NCBI GenBank assembly: GCA_023380575.1
Contig: JAMCRM010000050.1
Span: 1-6,685, forward strand
Source of the DNA: Acidobacteriota bacterium
GTDB lineage: Bacteria > Acidobacteriota > Terriglobia > Bryobacterales > Bryobacteraceae
Length of the DNA: 6,685 bases
Direction: 5' to 3'
The stretch's first letter is position 1. Every line of letters begins with the position of its first letter. Positions 4,451-6,685 of this stretch are shown here, in pieces. A program made the position numbers and the translations under genes. The notes beneath the pieces are model-generated. The model saw nothing but the letters and a program-made list of their open reading frames with translations, did no database searches and was not told the origin of the DNA.

Positions 4451-6685
4451 TCAGAATTGCAGCCGCAGGGCAAACTGGAGCAGCCGGGGGCCGCGCGTGG
4501 CGCGGATGGTGCCGCCGGCCGGAGCGTTCACGTTCTGGTTGGGCAGGTGGAAATTCGGATGATTGAGCGCGTTAAAGGCTTCGGTCCGGATTTGCAGTGT
4601 GTAGCGCTCCTGGAAGCGGATACGCCGGATCAGCGACAGGTTCATATCAAGAAGGCCCGGCCCGTCCAGGATGTTGCGCCCGGAGGTGCCGAAATGGTAT
4701 GCCCCGTTGGGCACCTGCGGAAAAGCCGATTTGTCGTACCACCTTTCCGGGGTGGGGTTGGGCAGAGTGCCTTTGGCGATCCGGTCGGGGCGGTTGGCTT
4801 CGCCCTGGTCCAACTGCACGTTGGAGGTCTTCACGGTGAAGGGCGGTCCCGTTTGCAGGCGCACGGTGCCCGCCGCCTGCCAGCCGCGCACCAGCCGGTT
4901 CCGGCGCAGGGGGATCTCGCACAGGAACATGCTGGTGAAGCTGTGGCCGCGGTCCCAATCGGAACGGCTGCGCTCCAGGCTGAGGTTGCGCGCGTCCTGC
5001 GCGCCGCCATAGCCGCCGGCGGACGCTTCGGCGATTTGCGACGCGTCATCGATCGACTTGCTGTAGACGTAGTGGGCGCGGTAGAAGAAGCCGCGCGCCA
5101 TGCGCTTGCGCAGGGTCAGGATGGCCGCGTTATAGCTGGAGTTGGAGCCGAAGCTGTAGTAGTCGATATCGTTGAAGCCCGGGACCGGGCGCGGGAAGCC
5201 GCCGCCGGAAGGCCGCAATTCCGGCCTGCGGAAGGGCATGTTGTAGTTGTACTTGCGGCCGAGGTGCGTGCCTTTGGAGCCGACATAGGCAGCCTCCAGC
5301 GCCATGGCTTTGCCGATTTCCCGTTCCACGGTCAGGTTCCAGCTTTGCAGGTACGCCGGCGTCGGGTAGGCCTGGAACCCGTTCGGCGTGAGCACGCCGT
5401 TGAGGTTGACTTTCGTGCCCAAGGGGTTCTGTAACGTCAGCAGTTCGGGCTTGCTGGTGTTCTTGTTCAGAGTCTGGGACACGATGAACGGGTACACGTT
5501 GCCGAGGTCGTTGCGGATGGGATTCCAGAGATTGTTGCCGTAGAAGATGCCGTAGCCGCCGCGCACCACGGTGCGCGTGCCTCCGCGTGGACGCCACGCG
5601 AAGCCGAAGCGCGGCGCCAGGGCCTTGTGGTAGGGATATACCAGCGACTCGGGAAAGCCGGATTGGGAGGCGGTCATCACTCTGCCGGTGAGCCCGGCAT
5701 CGGCCAGCAATTGAGGCAGGTTGGGAACGGTCCTGTCGCTGGAGATCAGCAGCATGCCGAGTTCCGGCACGAAATTCGTCAGCCGGCCATATTTCTCAGT
5801 CGGGGGCAGCGGAAGCTCATAGCGCAGCCCGATATTCAGGGTCAGGCTGTTGGTCACACGGTAATCGTCCTGCGCGAAGAAGCCCCAACTGTCGATGAAC
5901 AGGTAATTGGGATTGGTGCCGACAGTACGGGTGACCTGGTTCAAGACCCCGAGCTCGAAATCGGCGATGGGAACCGTGGTCCAAAAGCCATTGAAGCCGT
6001 AGGTGCCGCGGTTGTTGTTGTAGCGGGGCTGGAAAAAAGCGGTGTGGACCAGGTCGCCGCCGAACTTGAAGAGATGTCTGCCCCGCACCCAGGTGAGGGT
6101 GTCGGCCCACTGGTAATTGGTCACGTGGAAGATCACCGGCAGGTCGGCGGCATTGCCGAGCGCCGCCATATTGGTGGCGGTGAACCGGGGAAAGCCCATC
6201 ATTTCCGGGGAATTCGTGGAGCCCTGCAACCCCCACTCCGAGGCGTAGTCACGGCCCTGCAGGTTGGCCCGCTGCCGGTTGGCCGTACGGCTGACCCCGA
6301 TGCGGGCTTCATTGATCAGGGTCGGACTGAAAAGCCTGGTGTAACTCACCCCTGCCAGCGACTGGTGCACGTTCGTCCGGCTGCCAAAGCCGCCGGCGGC
6401 ACTGCCGTCGTAGGGATTGGAATTGCGGTTGAACCGCTTGAGGAAGCGCACGGAGAGATTGTCGGACGATCTGATGCGCTGATCGAGTTTGGCGACGAAG
6501 CTGTCCCAGTAATCCGGATCGTTTGAGACCGTGTAGAAGTTGTTGGCCGGCGCCGGCCGGTTGGGGAGGGGATAATATGCGATGACTTGCCTGGCAATGG
6601 GATCCATGCGGCTGGCGGGGATCACGTTTCCGGGGAAGCAATACCCGATTTTACCGGCGACGCAGGCGCCGGATTTGCCGCCAAA
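4451..6685 (-). CDS. Oar-like TonB-dependent outer-membrane receptor, C-terminal part (5' end beyond the right edge)
   Basis: The frame is open from base 6685 to the TGA at 4451-4453, giving 744 residues. The apparent GTG start at 6625 is not believed: it is the Val of FPGNVIPASRMDP, a motif normally internal to this family, and the frame continues upstream to the edge. The missing part should hold the signal peptide, a carboxypeptidase-regulatory-like beta-sandwich and the TonB plug. The visible part is the beta-barrel, rich in Tyr, Phe, Asn and Gly. It carries YYPLPN (37-42 from the edge), DDYRVTNSLTLNIGLRYE (273-290), RGGYGIFYG (375-383), AYVGSKGTHLG (466-476), EAFNALNHPNF, and a C-terminal LRLQF ending in Phe, as expected for recognition by the outer-membrane assembly machinery. 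Full-length acidobacterial members are about 1000-1200 aa. The likely role is TonB-driven uptake of a large ligand such as a glycan or peptide; the ligand is not readable. It converges on the MFS gene and must have its own promoter outside the window. Confidence 0.87.
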   Translation of the reverse strand, partial: FGGKSGACVAGKIGYCFPGNVIPASRMDPIARQVIAYYPLPNRPAPANNFYTVSNDPDYWDSFVAKLDQRIRSSDNLSVRFLKRFNRNSNPYDGSAAGGFGSRTNVHQSLAGVSYTRLFSPTLINEARIGVSRTANRQRANLQGRDYASEWGLQGSTNSPEMMGFPRFTATNMAALGNAADLPVIFHVTNYQWADTLTWVRGRHLFKFGGDLVHTAFFQPRYNNNRGTYGFNGFWTTVPIADFELGVLNQVTRTVGTNPNYLFIDSWGFFAQDDYRVTNSLTLNIGLRYELPLPPTEKYGRLTNFVPELGMLLISSDRTVPNLPQLLADAGLTGRVMTASQSGFPESLVYPYHKALAPRFGFAWRPRGGTRTVVRGGYGIFYGNNLWNPIRNDLGNVYPFIVSQTLNKNTSKPELLTLQNPLGTKVNLNGVLTPNGFQAYPTPAYLQSWNLTVEREIGKAMALEAAYVGSKGTHLGRKYNYNMPFRRPELRPSGGGFPRPVPGFNDIDYYSFGSNSSYNAAILTLRKRMARGFFYRAHYVYSKSIDDASQIAEASAGGYGGAQDARNLSLERSRSDWDRGHSFTSMFLCEIPLRRNRLVRGWQAAGTVRLQTGPPFTVKTSNVQLDQGEANRPDRIAKGTLPNPTPERWYDKSAFPQVPNGAYHFGTSGRNILDGPGLLDMNLSLIRRIRFQERYTLQIRTEAFNALNHPNFHLPNQNVNAPAGGTIRATRGPRLLQFALRLQF

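Noticed and set aside
4418..4454. Intrinsic terminator between the convergent MFS and receptor genes
   Set aside because: Only a 4-bp pairing is possible and there is no T-run on either strand.
4457..5434. Plus-strand 325-aa frame, and another at 5627-6526, opposite the receptor gene
   Set aside because: Both are antisense shadows of the receptor gene, with Val/Gly/Ala/Arg-rich sequence lacking recognisable motifs. The minus-strand barrel protein explains the region.
6623..6625. GTG as the true start of the receptor gene
   Set aside because: It is the Val codon of FPGNVIPASRMDP, a motif normally internal in Oar-like receptors. The frame stays open to the window edge, and no signal peptide or plug follows it.

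Overview
The window is GC-rich with long open frames and has the look of an environmental Acidobacteriota genome, most likely from the Solibacter/Bryobacter side. The main evidence is the large Oar-like TonB-dependent outer-membrane protein on the right, with the phrases DDYRVTNSLTLNIGLRYE, RGGYGIFYG, EAFNALNHPNF and a C-terminal LRLQF. This type is greatly expanded in that phylum. The taxonomic call is an inference from protein style, not from a marker gene.

Layout, left to right. (1) Bases 1-815, minus strand: the N-terminal 271 codons of a multi-pass oligosaccharide flippase-like protein, cut by the left edge. It has no stop inside the window and starts at GTG or TTG, so ordinary ORF calling misses it. 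(2) Bases 863-2983, minus: a complete secreted GH36-type alpha-galactosidase, about 706 aa, with a signal peptide. (3) Bases 2984-3127: a divergent control region. Leftward it holds a strong sigma-70-like promoter (perfect TTGACA, 17-bp spacer, TACGTT) with a perfect 13-bp palindrome inside the spacer, then a 7-bp stem-loop in the predicted leader. Rightward it holds an extended -10 element placed so close to the next ATG that the transcript may be leaderless. (4) Bases 3128-4417, plus: a complete 12-TM MFS transporter of the anion:cation symporter (ExuT/GudP-like) type. (5) Bases 4418-4450: a short convergent gap with a small tandem repeat and no clear terminator. (6) Bases 4451-6685, minus: the C-terminal 744 aa of the TonB-dependent receptor, cut by the right edge.

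How the genes may work together: the receptor would bring a glycan or its fragments across the outer membrane, the exported GH36 enzyme would remove alpha-linked galactose, and the MFS carrier would take a released sugar or sugar acid across the inner membrane. This is a small carbohydrate-use neighbourhood, and the link rests on proximity and protein type only. The flippase follows the GH36 gene by 47 bp on the same strand and could be co-transcribed, but its usual role (polysaccharide export) differs. I see no RNA gene, CRISPR array, insertion sequence or clearly novel defence or mobile system. The most distinctive signals are the palindrome in the GH36 promoter and the start-proximal -10 boxes.
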